Shown in pieces: positions 1-8,679 of a DNA stretch of 64,000 nucleotides; the stretch's first letter is position 1; each line of letters opens with the position of its first letter. The stretch covers positions 1 to 64,000 of the forward strand of contig JAKFVT010000039.1 in assembly GCA_021732005.1 (NCBI GenBank), read 5' to 3'. The notes below the pieces were generated by a model, which saw only the letters and a list, made by a program, of their open reading frames with translations, searched no databases and was not told the origin of the DNA. A program made the position numbers and the translations under genes. This DNA comes from Mycobacterium sp. Its GTDB lineage: Bacteria > Actinomycetota > Actinomycetes > Mycobacteriales > Mycobacteriaceae.

Positions 1-420
1 GGTGACATCGGGCTGAGTTTGCGCAACGTCGGGCAAACGTCCTTCGATCACCGCACGCCGACCTTTCCCATCTTCCAAGCGCTTCCGCTTCCAGTACCAG
101 CCGCCAGCTGGAGAATGCACCGACTCATCGGGGCGCGATCCCGCTCGGCACCGTCCATGTGGCGGGCGTCACAGTCCCTCGTACGGTTATCCCCGCAAAC
201 GAGCGACGCCACTGAGAGCGCGACCGATCTCGACGAGAGTCAACCATGATGAGGGCCTCCGTATGGGCTCTTTTGGTGATGCAACAGCGGAGCATACGTG
301 CTTGCGCACGCGTAAATGCGTGGTTATGGCTAACTGTTATATCGGCTTCATACTGGTCGCATTGACGTGCCCGCAAGCGCTAGTCCCACTGACCGTCAAC
401 GTTCACTCCCAGCGCAATCG
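1..420. other. left edge, no confidently supported gene
   Basis: No open frame here matches a family I recognise. One minus-strand frame stays open from about position 171 to the left edge. A possible GTG start at 120 would give a peptide beginning VHSPAGGWYWKRKR that runs off the window, so it could be the N-terminus of a gene lying further left. Codon use is only moderately GC-rich at third positions, so support is weak. The rest, about 170-420, looks non-coding and lies downstream of the minus-strand acyltransferase gene that ends at 421. Confidence 0.3.
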
Positions 421-1818
421 TTAGTCGATGTCACCGTTTAGACCGAATTCGACGAGCGTGCGTTCGGCCAGTTCGCGCAACTCAGCCCGGGTGGAAACCG
501 AGCCTGGTTGATAACCCCGTACGCAGACACCGACCTGGTTCATCTCCATCGAAGTCCCGACGAACACCTGTAGCTGGCTGCCCGTCCGCTCCAGCCACCC
601 TCGGGTGACGTTCTGGCTCGCGCCGCGCGCGAACATCGCATCGCATAGTGTGCCGTCGGGCCTGCTCGCCGCGGGGCCGGTATCGCCGAGGTTCGAGCAG
701 ACCGCGGGTTGCTCTGGATCGCTGACCGCGTAGTCGATCAGATGCCGCCACGCGCGCTTTGGGGTGAAGGGCGTGAGCGCGACGAGCTCAGCCGACTCGT
801 CTTCGGTGTCCTTGGCATCCTTGAGCGCCTGCTTGATCGAGGCGCGGGCCTGTGTCAGATCGGTCGTCACACCGTTGGGGTCGATACCGACGCGAACGAA
901 GGAGACGGCGACGGCACGCGCATCCTCCATGGTGCGGGTGTTGACGGTCAGTAGCAGTCGGACGTCCTCGGCGTCGCCGTGTGCACGACCCATATGCCGG
1001 TCGAGTCGCGCGGTGAACGCCGCGGCCAACGCACTGGCGGTTCCGCCGAGTGCATCAGCGCGGGCATTCCACTCATCCAGCCGAAGCCGAATCCAGATGT
1101 TGGGCGCGATGACAAGCTCATCTGCGCCGCGGGTCGGCACGGCTACCGGCAGTGAGGCCTGCGCCTCGGCGTGAGTGACATCTTGTTGGCGCCGGCGCGC
1201 TTCCTTCGCGGCAGCGAGAACCGCCCGGCCGACCGCGGGAACATCGCGCGCAGTTTCAACCGCGTCCTGCGTCAGCGCGCGCAGTCCGGGGCGAGACCGT
1301 GGCGGCGGATAACCGAGATCGCGTGACATACCCAGGAGCGCCTCGGTGACCGCGACCGCGGCGCCGATGCCGTCGATGACGTAGTGCGAGAGCACCAGGC
1401 TGATCGCCGTAGAGCCGTCGCTGAGCGGGACAAGGCTGATCCGCCAGCCGGGTCCCGATTCCGGGTCGATGGGGAGTTGAGTGCGCTCGTCGAACCAGTC
1501 GCCGAGTTCCGTGCGTGAACGAACGGTCGTGGCGATCTCGAGCTCTGACGATTCAGGTGCTGCCACCCAGCGATACCGGCCGAAGGGCAGCGGTGATCGC
1601 TCGATGAGCCGTCCCATCATTCCTTTGCCGAGTTCGCGGCGGAACCGCTTGAGTGCTTCGATGTCGACTGCGTGTCGGTAGACCCAGCCGACCTGCATCA
1701 CTTCCTTCTGGCCGGCGGCATGATGACCCGCATAGAAGGCTTGGTCCATCAAATCGAGCCGATTGTCCCGCTGAGCAGCCTCATTGGCCGCGGGCGCAGA
1801 GCGGTCCTGGATTGACAC
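421..1818 (-). CDS. condensation-superfamily acyltransferase (WS/DGAT or PapA-like)
   Basis: 465-residue protein of the CoA- or carrier-dependent acyltransferase superfamily that includes NRPS condensation domains, PapA proteins and wax-ester/diacylglycerol acyltransferases. The diagnostic HxxxDG motif is present as HYVIDG at residues 145-150, followed by a small-residue loop. It is a single-domain enzyme with no adenylation or carrier domain. The GTG start at 1818 is the first start of the long frame. The gene is divergent from the sulfotransferase gene, with 118 bp between them. In this setting a plausible job is transfer of an acyl group to the lipopeptide or its sugars, or product release by esterification. 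That is inference: the sequence fixes the fold, not the substrate. It is the first recognisable gene at the left edge and could also belong to neighbouring lipid metabolism. Confidence 0.7.
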   Translation of the reverse strand: MSIQDRSAPAANEAAQRDNRLDLMDQAFYAGHHAAGQKEVMQVGWVYRHAVDIEALKRFRRELGKGMMGRLIERSPLPFGRYRWVAAPESSELEIATTVRSRTELGDWFDERTQLPIDPESGPGWRISLVPLSDGSTAISLVLSHYVIDGIGAAVAVTEALLGMSRDLGYPPPRSRPGLRALTQDAVETARDVPAVGRAVLAAAKEARRRQQDVTHAEAQASLPVAVPTRGADELVIAPNIWIRLRLDEWNARADALGGTASALAAAFTARLDRHMGRAHGDAEDVRLLLTVNTRTMEDARAVAVSFVRVGIDPNGVTTDLTQARASIKQALKDAKDTEDESAELVALTPFTPKRAWRHLIDYAVSDPEQPAVCSNLGDTGPAASRPDGTLCDAMFARGASQNVTRGWLERTGSQLQVFVGTSMEMNQVGVCVRGYQPGSVSTRAELRELAERTLVEFGLNGDID

Positions 1819-1900
1819 GAGCGTCAGAGTAGCTGACCGGTCCGCTCGGGAGGGCTGGACTTGAACGGTCGCGGCGGTGATGACGTAACCGGGACATACC

Positions 1901-1930
1901 TTGTCGGAGAAGGTGAGGTAACCCTATTCT
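1901..1930 (+). promoter_or_regulatory. candidate promoter, probably giving a leaderless mRNA
   Basis: TTGTCG (1901-1906) and TATTCT (1925-1930) are separated by 18 bp and resemble sigma-A -35 and -10 boxes. The GTG start codon of the sulfotransferase gene begins 7 bp after the -10 box, where transcription would normally start. No Shine-Dalgarno sequence is present, which fits leaderless translation, common in mycobacteria. Confidence 0.4.
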
Positions 1931-1936
1931 GCGGCT

Positions 1937-2920
1937 GTGATCAAAAGTCAGCCGGACGCACATGGTCGGCCGGTGGCTCTCTTCGTACTGGGCAACGGCA
2001 GGTCTGGAACGTCGGCGCTGACGCAGGTTCTCGCGCTCAGCGGTGCCGTGCTTCCGCCCGGCTTGTTGGGCGCCACGTCCGAGAATCCCCGGGGTTTCTT
2101 CGAGCCGCGTGCCGTCATTCATCTGAACCAGGCAATCCTGCACGCCCACGGAAGTTCCGGCTACGACACTTCGCTGGTGCCGCACGAAGATGACGTTTTC
2201 AGCGTCGGACGCAATGCCGCGTGGGTGGCCAAGGCGAGGGACTATCTCAGCGGACTTCCGACGGCGCCACTGGTGGTGATCAAGGAACCGAAGACGACGA
2301 CAGTGTCGGGCATCTGGTTCGAGGCGGCCCGTCAGGCCGGGTTCGATGTCGCCGCCGTGGTCGCGGTTCGCCATCCCGACGAGATCATCGGTTCGCTCGC
2401 GAAGCGCGCCAACCAGCAGAACTACGTGGACTCGTCGCCGGAACTCACCTGCGCCTGGTGGTTGAAATACAGCCTGTTGGCCGAACGGGACACTCGCACC
2501 GTGCCGCGGGTGTTCGTTGAATATGCGAACCTTCTCAAGGACTGGCGCCTGGAGGTGAAGCGAATCTCCGCTGCACTGGGTGTCGATCTCGACATCGAGG
2601 ACGAACGCGCGGTCGACCAGTTCCTCACCCCTGACCTACGGCATCATCAAACCCGCGGCGCGGTGACCGAGCCCTTCGGTACTGATTGGATCGGCACCGT
2701 CTACGAAACATTGGCCGCCGCCGCGCGGGACGAGTCCTGGGACGCCTCGGATCTGGATCGCGTCTATGTCGAATACGCGGCCAGCGAGCGCGGTTTCAGC
2801 AGGGCCTTCGACGACTCCCGTCGTTACCGCAACATCAACCGCCTCCTGCCACCGCTGCTGGTCAAGCTGGGGTTGGAGGCCCTCGCGCTGGCGCACCGGC
2901 GCAAGGGGACATGGTCATAG
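1937..2920 (+). CDS. sulfotransferase family protein
   Basis: 327-residue cytosolic protein with a PAPS-type 5'-phosphosulfate-binding P-loop close to the N-terminus (LGNGRSGTSA, residues 18-27), the hallmark of bacterial carbohydrate and lipid sulfotransferases. The downstream region is typical of the family, with a basic stretch followed by alternating helices, and I see no signal peptide. The enzyme would move sulfate from PAPS to a hydroxyl group. It is the first plus-strand gene of the locus, 78 bp before a GPL-type glycosyltransferase, so a sugar or peptide hydroxyl of the glycolipopeptide is a reasonable acceptor. Sulfated GPLs are known from some rapidly growing mycobacteria, but the acceptor here is inferred. 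The GTG start at 1937 is supported by the appropriately placed promoter and the absence of an upstream alternative. Confidence 0.8.
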   Translation: MIKSQPDAHGRPVALFVLGNGRSGTSALTQVLALSGAVLPPGLLGATSENPRGFFEPRAVIHLNQAILHAHGSSGYDTSLVPHEDDVFSVGRNAAWVAKARDYLSGLPTAPLVVIKEPKTTTVSGIWFEAARQAGFDVAAVVAVRHPDEIIGSLAKRANQQNYVDSSPELTCAWWLKYSLLAERDTRTVPRVFVEYANLLKDWRLEVKRISAALGVDLDIEDERAVDQFLTPDLRHHQTRGAVTEPFGTDWIGTVYETLAAAARDESWDASDLDRVYVEYAASERGFSRAFDDSRRYRNINRLLPPLLVKLGLEALALAHRRKGTWS

Positions 2921-2998
2921 TTCCGCAGCCGGGTACCTGACCGAGTTACGCTGCCCGGCGGCTGAGCGCGTACGGGGACGAAGGGCCGGGAGCATCCG

Positions 2999-4267
2999 AT
3001 GAAATTTGTGCTGGCTTTCTACGGCACCCGTGGCGACGTCGAACCCGGGATCGCCGTCGGGCGCGAGCTGATGCGCCGCGGTCACCACGTGCAGATGGCC
3101 GTCCCGCCGGACGCGATCGGCTCGGCCGAGGCAGTCGGCCTCGAGGCGGTGCCTTACGGACCGGACACCCGGACCTGGCTCGAGGACACCCGCGACTTCT
3201 GGGGCTACTTCTTCCGCAATTTCTGGCGGGTCCGAGATGTCCGGAACTACCTGCGCGAATCCCGCGAGCCCGGCATCCGGGCCTGGGGCGAAATGACCAA
3301 GGCACTGGCTTCCGTTGCGGGCGGGGCGGATCTATTGGTGACGGGCATCAGCTACGAGGAGCTCGCATTCGACGTCGCCGAATACAGCGGCACTCCGCTG
3401 GCTACCGTGCTGTGGTACCCGATGCGGGTGAACGGCAAGCTCTTGCCGTTCTTGCCCGAACCTGTGGTCCGCGCGGTCATGAGGCTGGGGGAGGCCGTGA
3501 TCTGGCGGGGGGTGAGGAACGAAGTCGGCGAAGCACGGCGTGAGCTGGGCCTGCCGCCGGCGACCGGGCCAGTACCCGGGCGTATCGCCGAACGCGAGCT
3601 GCTGGAGATTCAGGCTTATGACGCCGCGCTGTTTCCGGGGCTACCGCAGGAGTGGGCGCATTGGAATGGCCAGCGGCCGTTCGTCGGGACCCTGACGCTG
3701 GAGTTGGCCACCGAAGCCGACTCCGACGTGATGTCCTGGATCGCCGCGGGGACGCCGCCGATCTGCTTCGGTTTCGGCAGCATTCCGGTCGAGTCGCCCG
3801 CCGCCATGATCGCCATGATCGCTGGAGCGTGCGCAGAGGTCGGCGAGCGAGCGTTGGTGTGTGCGGGCTGGACCGATTTCGGTGACGTCCCGCAGTACGA
3901 CCACGTGAAGGTGGTGGGTGCGGTGAATTACGCGACGATTTTTCCGTCCTGCCGGGCGGTCGTGCACCACGGCGGCGCAGGCACCACCGCGGCGGGATTG
4001 CGCGCCGGAGTTCCGACATTGGTCCTGTACATGGCGGATGTGCAGATGATCTGGGGTGCCGCGGTCAAAAAGCTGAAGGTGGGGGCCTATCGGAAGTTTG
4101 CCGCCGCCTCCGAGAAGACGCTGGTCAAGGATTTGCGCACCATCCTCACCCCCGGATATCGCACCCGTGCCCGCGAGCTCGGAGCCAAGATGATCACGCC
4201 CGCCGACAGCGTCTCGACGGCCGCGGACCTGATGGAGAACTTTGCCCGCAGCAAGCACGCCGGGTGA
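2999..4267 (+). CDS. GPL-type GT1 glycosyltransferase (copy 1 of 5)
   Basis: 422-residue UDP/dTDP-sugar-dependent glycosyltransferase of family GT1, closest in layout to the Gtf enzymes of mycobacterial glycopeptidolipid synthesis. The N-terminal acceptor domain starts MKFVLAFYGTRGDVEP, the usual Gtf opening. The donor domain carries HHGGAGTT at residues 323-330, which contacts the nucleotide diphosphate. The usual DQ pair after that motif is replaced by the segment MADVQMIW, so sugar recognition may differ from the paralogues. The ATG at 2999 follows a GGGAG ribosome site. A TylF-type methyltransferase and an oxidoreductase follow on the same strand, consistent with building and modifying one sugar. 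Donor and acceptor cannot be read from the sequence. Confidence 0.88.
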   Translation: MKFVLAFYGTRGDVEPGIAVGRELMRRGHHVQMAVPPDAIGSAEAVGLEAVPYGPDTRTWLEDTRDFWGYFFRNFWRVRDVRNYLRESREPGIRAWGEMTKALASVAGGADLLVTGISYEELAFDVAEYSGTPLATVLWYPMRVNGKLLPFLPEPVVRAVMRLGEAVIWRGVRNEVGEARRELGLPPATGPVPGRIAERELLEIQAYDAALFPGLPQEWAHWNGQRPFVGTLTLELATEADSDVMSWIAAGTPPICFGFGSIPVESPAAMIAMIAGACAEVGERALVCAGWTDFGDVPQYDHVKVVGAVNYATIFPSCRAVVHHGGAGTTAAGLRAGVPTLVLYMADVQMIWGAAVKKLKVGAYRKFAAASEKTLVKDLRTILTPGYRTRARELGAKMITPADSVSTAADLMENFARSKHAG

Positions 4268-4335
4268 AATCCGATCCGGGCAAACGCCAATAACTGACGG
4301 CTAGGCAAGTTTAGACTCAGCGCCGAAATGCTGGC

Positions 4336-5166
4336 ATGCGAGATAGGGCCATTTTGACCATCACCGACTACGACGTGCGATCTCTGTACCTCGACCTGCT
4401 CCGACGGAACCTGACCCGGTTCGGAATGCATGAGCGGATGCCCTCGGACTGGCCGTTGCGGCGGCGTCTACTGCTGAAGGCTGCCAACACCTTCGGTCCT
4501 AAACTTCGCGGTGGCGGCGTGAGCGCTCAGAACTATCGGGAGGCGGGCCTGGATTGGCCGGCCGAAGCCGAGACGATGATCGGGATGAAGCGGCTCACCA
4601 GCCTTCAGGAGTGTGTCGAGACGGTACTTGCCGATGACGTCCCCGGCGACCTCGTCGAGACCGGAGTGTGGCGCGGCGGCGCGTGCATTCTGATGCGGGC
4701 GGTTCTAGCCGCCTATGGGGATCGGACTCGCAACGTGTGGCTTTGCGATTCCTTCCAGGGTGTACCGCGCTCTGATACCGAGAACTACAAGGCGGACAAG
4801 GGAATTCACGCAGAAATCGTCTCGGGTATCCTCGGGGTTTCAGAGGCCGACGTTCGGAAGAACTTCGAGCGCTACGGCCTGCTGGACGACCAGGTCCGTT
4901 TCCTGCCGGGCTGGTTCAAGGACACGCTGCACGACGCTCCTATCGAGAGCATCTCCGTGCTGCGGCTCGACGGCGACCTCTACGAGTCCACCATCCAAGC
5001 TCTGGACGCGCTGTACCCGCGCCTGTCGCCTGGCGGCTTCTGCATCGTCGACGACTACCTGGCGGTGAAGGCGTGCGAACAAGCCGTCACCGATTACCGG
5101 CAGAAGCACGGGATCACCGCCGAGATCGTCGACATCGACGGCACCGGAGTGCTGTGGCGCAAGTAG
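4336..5166 (+). CDS. TylF/macrocin-type O-methyltransferase
   Basis: 276-residue SAM-dependent methyltransferase of the TylF/MycF family, which methylates sugar hydroxyls on glycosylated natural products in a Mg-dependent way. The SAM-binding loop VETGVWRGG is at residues 107-115. The metal-site segments LDGDLYES and VDDY, typical of the family, lie in the C-terminal half. Family members usually have 240-270 residues, so this one is full length with a short N-terminal extension. It lies between a GT1 and a Gfo/Idh/MocA gene on the same strand, with gaps of 68 and 36 bp, so a role in O-methylating the sugar added by the neighbour is likely. The ATG at 4336 has no clear Shine-Dalgarno sequence, so the start could lie further inside. 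Confidence 0.85.
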   Translation: MRDRAILTITDYDVRSLYLDLLRRNLTRFGMHERMPSDWPLRRRLLLKAANTFGPKLRGGGVSAQNYREAGLDWPAEAETMIGMKRLTSLQECVETVLADDVPGDLVETGVWRGGACILMRAVLAAYGDRTRNVWLCDSFQGVPRSDTENYKADKGIHAEIVSGILGVSEADVRKNFERYGLLDDQVRFLPGWFKDTLHDAPIESISVLRLDGDLYESTIQALDALYPRLSPGGFCIVDDYLAVKACEQAVTDYRQKHGITAEIVDIDGTGVLWRK

Positions 5167-5202
5167 CGCAGACGGAACGGTCTTCGCCGTCGCGTCGTGC
5201 AC

Positions 5203-6186
5203 ATGTCTGACGGCTCGGTACGGATCGGCATTCTCGGAGCGGCCGGTGTCGCGCGAACAGCAGTGATCAAGCCGGCTAAGGGCAACGCTGAGGTCGAGGT
5301 TGTGGCGGTGGCCGCGCGCGATGTAGACCGCGGGCGCGCCTACGCCGCGCAACACGGCATCAGCACAGTTCACGATAGCTACGAGGCGTTGATCGCGGAT
5401 CCCGCCGTAGATGCGGTGTACATCCCGCTGCCGAATGCGTTGCACGGGAGATGGATTCGGGCCGTACTAGAGGCGGGTAAGCACGTTCTGGTGGAGAAGC
5501 CGTTCGCGGCGAATGCCGCCGAGGCGCGTGAGCTCGCAGCACTGGCGGCTGCCTCGGGCCGTGTGGTGATGGAAGGTCTGCACCACCGCTATCACCCTGC
5601 CTCGGTACGGATCGAGCAGATCCTCGCCTCGGGCGAACTCGGCACGATCCAGCGGGTCGAGGCGGTCAACTGTTACTTGCTGCGCGACTTCGCGGGTTCT
5701 CGCTACAGCTACACGCTCGGCGGCGGAGCGACGATGGATCTCGGGTCATACATCGTTGACACGGTTCGCGTGTACGGCGGCTCGACCCCGGAAGTTGTTT
5801 CCGCACAGGCAAAGTTGCGCGGACCCCAGATAGACCGTGTGATGACCGCGGAGCTGAGATTCGCCGAAGGCCACACCGGCCGGTTGCACTGTTCGATGTG
5901 GTCCGCCGAGCTACCGCACTACAGCACCAAAGTTGTGGGTGACCGCGGTGAGCTGAGACTGCATCCGCTCCAGCCGTTCCAGAGGTTCTCGGTTCGGTCC
6001 GCCGACGGCAGGCGCGACGAGAAGTTTCCGTTGCGCGCAACCTACGCGTATCAACTGGATGCATTCGCCGCGGCGGTGCTGCGTGGTGAGCCGGTGAGGA
6101 CGTCCGCGGCGGACGCGGTCGAGAACATGACCGTCATCGATGCGATCTATCGCGCCGCCGGCCTTCCCGTCCGCGTACCGGCCTAG
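5203..6186 (+). CDS. Gfo/Idh/MocA family oxidoreductase (copy 1 of 3)
   Basis: 327-residue NAD(P)-dependent oxidoreductase. The Rossmann nucleotide-binding motif is at the N-terminus (IGILGAAGVA), the family EKP signature is at residues 98-100, and the HHRYHP segment lines the substrate pocket in the C-terminal domain. Family members oxidise or reduce sugar hydroxyl or keto groups. I chose the ATG at 5203 over the GTG at 5197 because it aligns with the starts of the two paralogues at 9983 and 11075. The 3' end overlaps the convergent alpha/beta hydrolase gene by 53 bp. The context suggests the substrate is a nucleotide sugar or a sugar already on the lipopeptide; which of these cannot be told from sequence. 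Confidence 0.88.
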   Translation: MSDGSVRIGILGAAGVARTAVIKPAKGNAEVEVVAVAARDVDRGRAYAAQHGISTVHDSYEALIADPAVDAVYIPLPNALHGRWIRAVLEAGKHVLVEKPFAANAAEARELAALAAASGRVVMEGLHHRYHPASVRIEQILASGELGTIQRVEAVNCYLLRDFAGSRYSYTLGGGATMDLGSYIVDTVRVYGGSTPEVVSAQAKLRGPQIDRVMTAELRFAEGHTGRLHCSMWSAELPHYSTKVVGDRGELRLHPLQPFQRFSVRSADGRRDEKFPLRATYAYQLDAFAAAVLRGEPVRTSAADAVENMTVIDAIYRAAGLPVRVPA

Positions 6187-6949
6187 CCGCTAATTCGGCA
6201 GGCAGCGTCCTGCCAGACAGCCAAGCGTCGGCGGTGCGGGCGAAGAGGCCTGGATTGCGCATCGGCCAGTCATGACCCATGCCAATCGCGAGTCGGTCGA
6301 CTCCATTGGGCATCGACCGTGAGAGCAGTGCCGCCCAGTGGCGGATTGGTCGCAACTCGTTGGTGCCCGTGACGAATAGTGTTGGCACGTCAGCTTTGTC
6401 GAGTGTTCTTGGAAGGGTGAAACCCGCGGATGCCTCGGCGATGTAGGCGAATTGCGCTCCCGAATGAAGGCGCGCATCTTCGACGTAGTCCTCGTTCTTC
6501 GCCGCGTGGCCGACATCCCAGTAGCGGTTGATCAGCAGCCATCGGAATGCGGCGGCGCGGGCGAACACGCCCGCCAGGTGGCGCGTGAGCTGGGCCGCCG
6601 GCAGCGTGTTGATCACGGTGCTGCTGAATACCGCACGGTCGACGAGATACGGTTCGGAAGCCAGGAGTTGGACGCCGACCTGGGCCCCGAGTGAGAAGCC
6701 GACCAGGTGCGCCCTGCCGGCTGTGACTCGGGTGCGGATGAGGTCCGCAACCGCGCCGGCGGCTCGGCTCATCTCGAAGGGGCCTTGAGGAAAGCTTTTG
6801 CCGTACTGGGGCAGATCCGGGACCAGACAGCGGTAGTGCCGCATCTGTGCGACCACCGGCTCCCAGGTCCACCCGCTCATGATTCCGCCGTGTAGGAACA
6901 CGATGGCGGGCGCGTCGACCGGGCCGGAGTCGCGCACATACAGATCCAC
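6134..6949 (-). CDS. alpha/beta hydrolase
   Basis: 271-residue alpha/beta-hydrolase fold protein. The oxyanion-hole HGG is at residues 20-22, the nucleophile elbow GFSLG has Ser86, and the late histidine is in MGHDW near residue 237, so the catalytic set looks complete. No signal peptide is visible. It is the last gene of a minus-strand operon with a GT4 and a GMC oxidoreductase, 14 bp after the GMC gene. The arginine-rich last 20 or so residues lie within the overlap with the convergent oxidoreductase gene and look less conserved, so the functional domain probably ends before them. It could be an esterase acting on acylated sugars. Because the NRPS lacks a thioesterase domain, it is also a candidate stand-alone release or editing enzyme. 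Both roles are inference. Confidence 0.8.
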   Translation of the reverse strand: MDLYVRDSGPVDAPAIVFLHGGIMSGWTWEPVVAQMRHYRCLVPDLPQYGKSFPQGPFEMSRAAGAVADLIRTRVTAGRAHLVGFSLGAQVGVQLLASEPYLVDRAVFSSTVINTLPAAQLTRHLAGVFARAAAFRWLLINRYWDVGHAAKNEDYVEDARLHSGAQFAYIAEASAGFTLPRTLDKADVPTLFVTGTNELRPIRHWAALLSRSMPNGVDRLAIGMGHDWPMRNPGLFARTADAWLSGRTLPAELAARPVRGREGRRRDRSHR

Positions 6950-6963
6950 GTGGCGATGCTATG

Positions 6964-8613
6964 TCAGTTGGCGAAGTGCGCTTCGTCGATGTGTTCGGCG
7001 ACTCGCAACGCATTGGCTGCCACGGTCAGGCTCGGATTGATGCCGCTGCTCGACGGGAAGAACGACGCGTCCACCACATACAGGTTGTCCACCTCGTGTG
7101 CGCGGTTCTGCGGGTTCAGCACACTGGTTGCGGGATCGTTCCCGAACCGGACGGTGCCGCAGACATGGCCCAGGGTTCCGTTGTTCTCACCAGTGCGCAG
7201 CGTGAGTGTCCGGAACGGTTTCAACACATCATTGAGCGCGCCCAAGAACACCTCGCGGCGTTGGATCTCATTGGGATGAAGGCGGTACTGCAGGCGCAGC
7301 CGTTGTCGGCCGTCGACACTGGGCCGATCGCTAGGCAGGACCCGGTTGTCGAGGTACGGCAGGTCCTCCATGATCGCGGCCAGGACAAGCCCGCCACTGA
7401 TCAGCCGGTCGTAGATTGGCCGCGCAATGGGGCTACTCCAACGCAGCGCTTTCGACACGAAGCCCGGTTGGTTCATCATCATGTCGATCGGCGCCAACGA
7501 GGCCATCGAACTGGCTGATTGCACCGTGCCGTACTTCTGGCCGTCGATGAAATAGAAGTCGTTGAGCCCGATCTCCTTGTTCTCGGCCGTGATCTTGCTG
7601 CCGCGCTGCGGCCAAATCTCGATCCAGTCCATGACGTGGCGCATCAGATTTCGGCCCACCATATCTGAGCCGTTGGCCAGCCCGCGGTTCCAATCTCCGG
7701 ACCGGGAATTGAGCAACAGAATCGGGGTGGCCAGCGCACCGGCCGCCAGAACCACCACTTTGGCCTTCAAGGTCAGCATGTCGTTGCGGCGCTGGCAGAT
7801 CACCCGTTGCACGCGGGTGCGGTCTGACTCGAGGCGCAAAACCCGGCATTCGGCGAGTAGTTGAGCGCCGTACTCGGTGACGGCGGGCAGAACACCGCTT
7901 CGGGCGCCGTCGTACTTGCAGCCCTTGGGGCAGAGGTAGGCCTGACACGTCGCGCAATCGTCGGTGTAGTCACAGGCCATCGGTAAGTGGTAGGGATGCA
8001 GCCCACGCCCGTTCAGATAGTTGACCAGCGGTTGGTTGTCGGCCGAAAACGGTGGTGCAGCGGGCAGTCCGACGTCGGCGGACTCCGGCCGCAGGGGATC
8101 AGGTTGGCCGCGAACACCGAGGAGCTTCTCGGCCTCCGCGTACCAGGGCGCCAGCTGTTCGTACGTGATCGGCCAAGACTCAGGGACCGTGGATTCGCCG
8201 GGATCGGTGAAGAATTGCCGTGGCGCAAAATCGTCGGCGAAGAAACGTTCGCAGACCATGCCGTAGAGGGCCGACGATCCGCCGGTACCGGCGCCGATAT
8301 ACGGCACGAATTTTCTCGGGAAACGGCCGCTGATATCGGTGATTTCGTCATTGCTGCGGCCGCCGCGGGCCAGAGTGTCGTAGTAGGTCTTCTTGGAACG
8401 GGACGCCAGTGGCTCGGCTATTTCCGGCATAGCCGAGCGAATCGTGCCCGGCGTTCCGGGCAGCGTCGATCGGCCCTTTTCCACGAATAGCACTCGGCGG
8501 CCCGCACGTGCCAGCCGTTGGCCGAGCATGCCGCCACCCATGCCAGCGCCGACGACGATGACGTCCCACTCGAGGCGTTCCGCCTCGCGCCCAGTCAATT
8601 CGCCGTCAGGCAC
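6964..8613 (-). CDS. GMC-type FAD-dependent oxidoreductase (copy 1 of 2)
   Basis: 549-residue flavoprotein of the glucose-methanol-choline family. The ADP-binding motif VVGAGMGGG lies near residue 20, an internal cysteine-rich segment follows (CDYTDDCATCQAYLCPKGC), and the C-terminal GMC signature is around SSGINPSLTVAANALR. Such enzymes oxidise alcohols to carbonyls. I infer that the substrate here is a sugar hydroxyl of the glycolipid, because the gene sits between a GT4 and a hydrolase and Gfo/Idh/MocA reductases are adjacent. The GTG start at 8613 follows GAGGAGCT. The region just upstream is shared with the second GMC gene (18424), showing that the pair arose by duplication. No signal peptide is present. 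Confidence 0.88.
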   Translation of the reverse strand: MPDGELTGREAERLEWDVIVVGAGMGGGMLGQRLARAGRRVLFVEKGRSTLPGTPGTIRSAMPEIAEPLASRSKKTYYDTLARGGRSNDEITDISGRFPRKFVPYIGAGTGGSSALYGMVCERFFADDFAPRQFFTDPGESTVPESWPITYEQLAPWYAEAEKLLGVRGQPDPLRPESADVGLPAAPPFSADNQPLVNYLNGRGLHPYHLPMACDYTDDCATCQAYLCPKGCKYDGARSGVLPAVTEYGAQLLAECRVLRLESDRTRVQRVICQRRNDMLTLKAKVVVLAAGALATPILLLNSRSGDWNRGLANGSDMVGRNLMRHVMDWIEIWPQRGSKITAENKEIGLNDFYFIDGQKYGTVQSASSMASLAPIDMMMNQPGFVSKALRWSSPIARPIYDRLISGGLVLAAIMEDLPYLDNRVLPSDRPSVDGRQRLRLQYRLHPNEIQRREVFLGALNDVLKPFRTLTLRTGENNGTLGHVCGTVRFGNDPATSVLNPQNRAHEVDNLYVVDASFFPSSSGINPSLTVAANALRVAEHIDEAHFAN

Positions 8614-8679
8614 AATCGAGCTCCTCGGTGAGATGACCCAAAATTGTTCTGATCTGGGCGATTCGGGATGTTATCAACG
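8614..8679. repeat. upstream region shared by the two GMC genes, copy A
   Basis: This stretch before the GMC start at 8613 aligns with 18425-18492 upstream of the second GMC gene. The far end, GCGATTCGGGATG followed by a variable base and TATCAACG, is nearly identical in both, as is the GAGCTCCTC ribosome-site region. The conserved block reaches the stop codon of the GT4 gene (TGA, 8676-8674), so the duplicated unit seems to have included the extreme 3' end of that gene. Confidence 0.7.
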
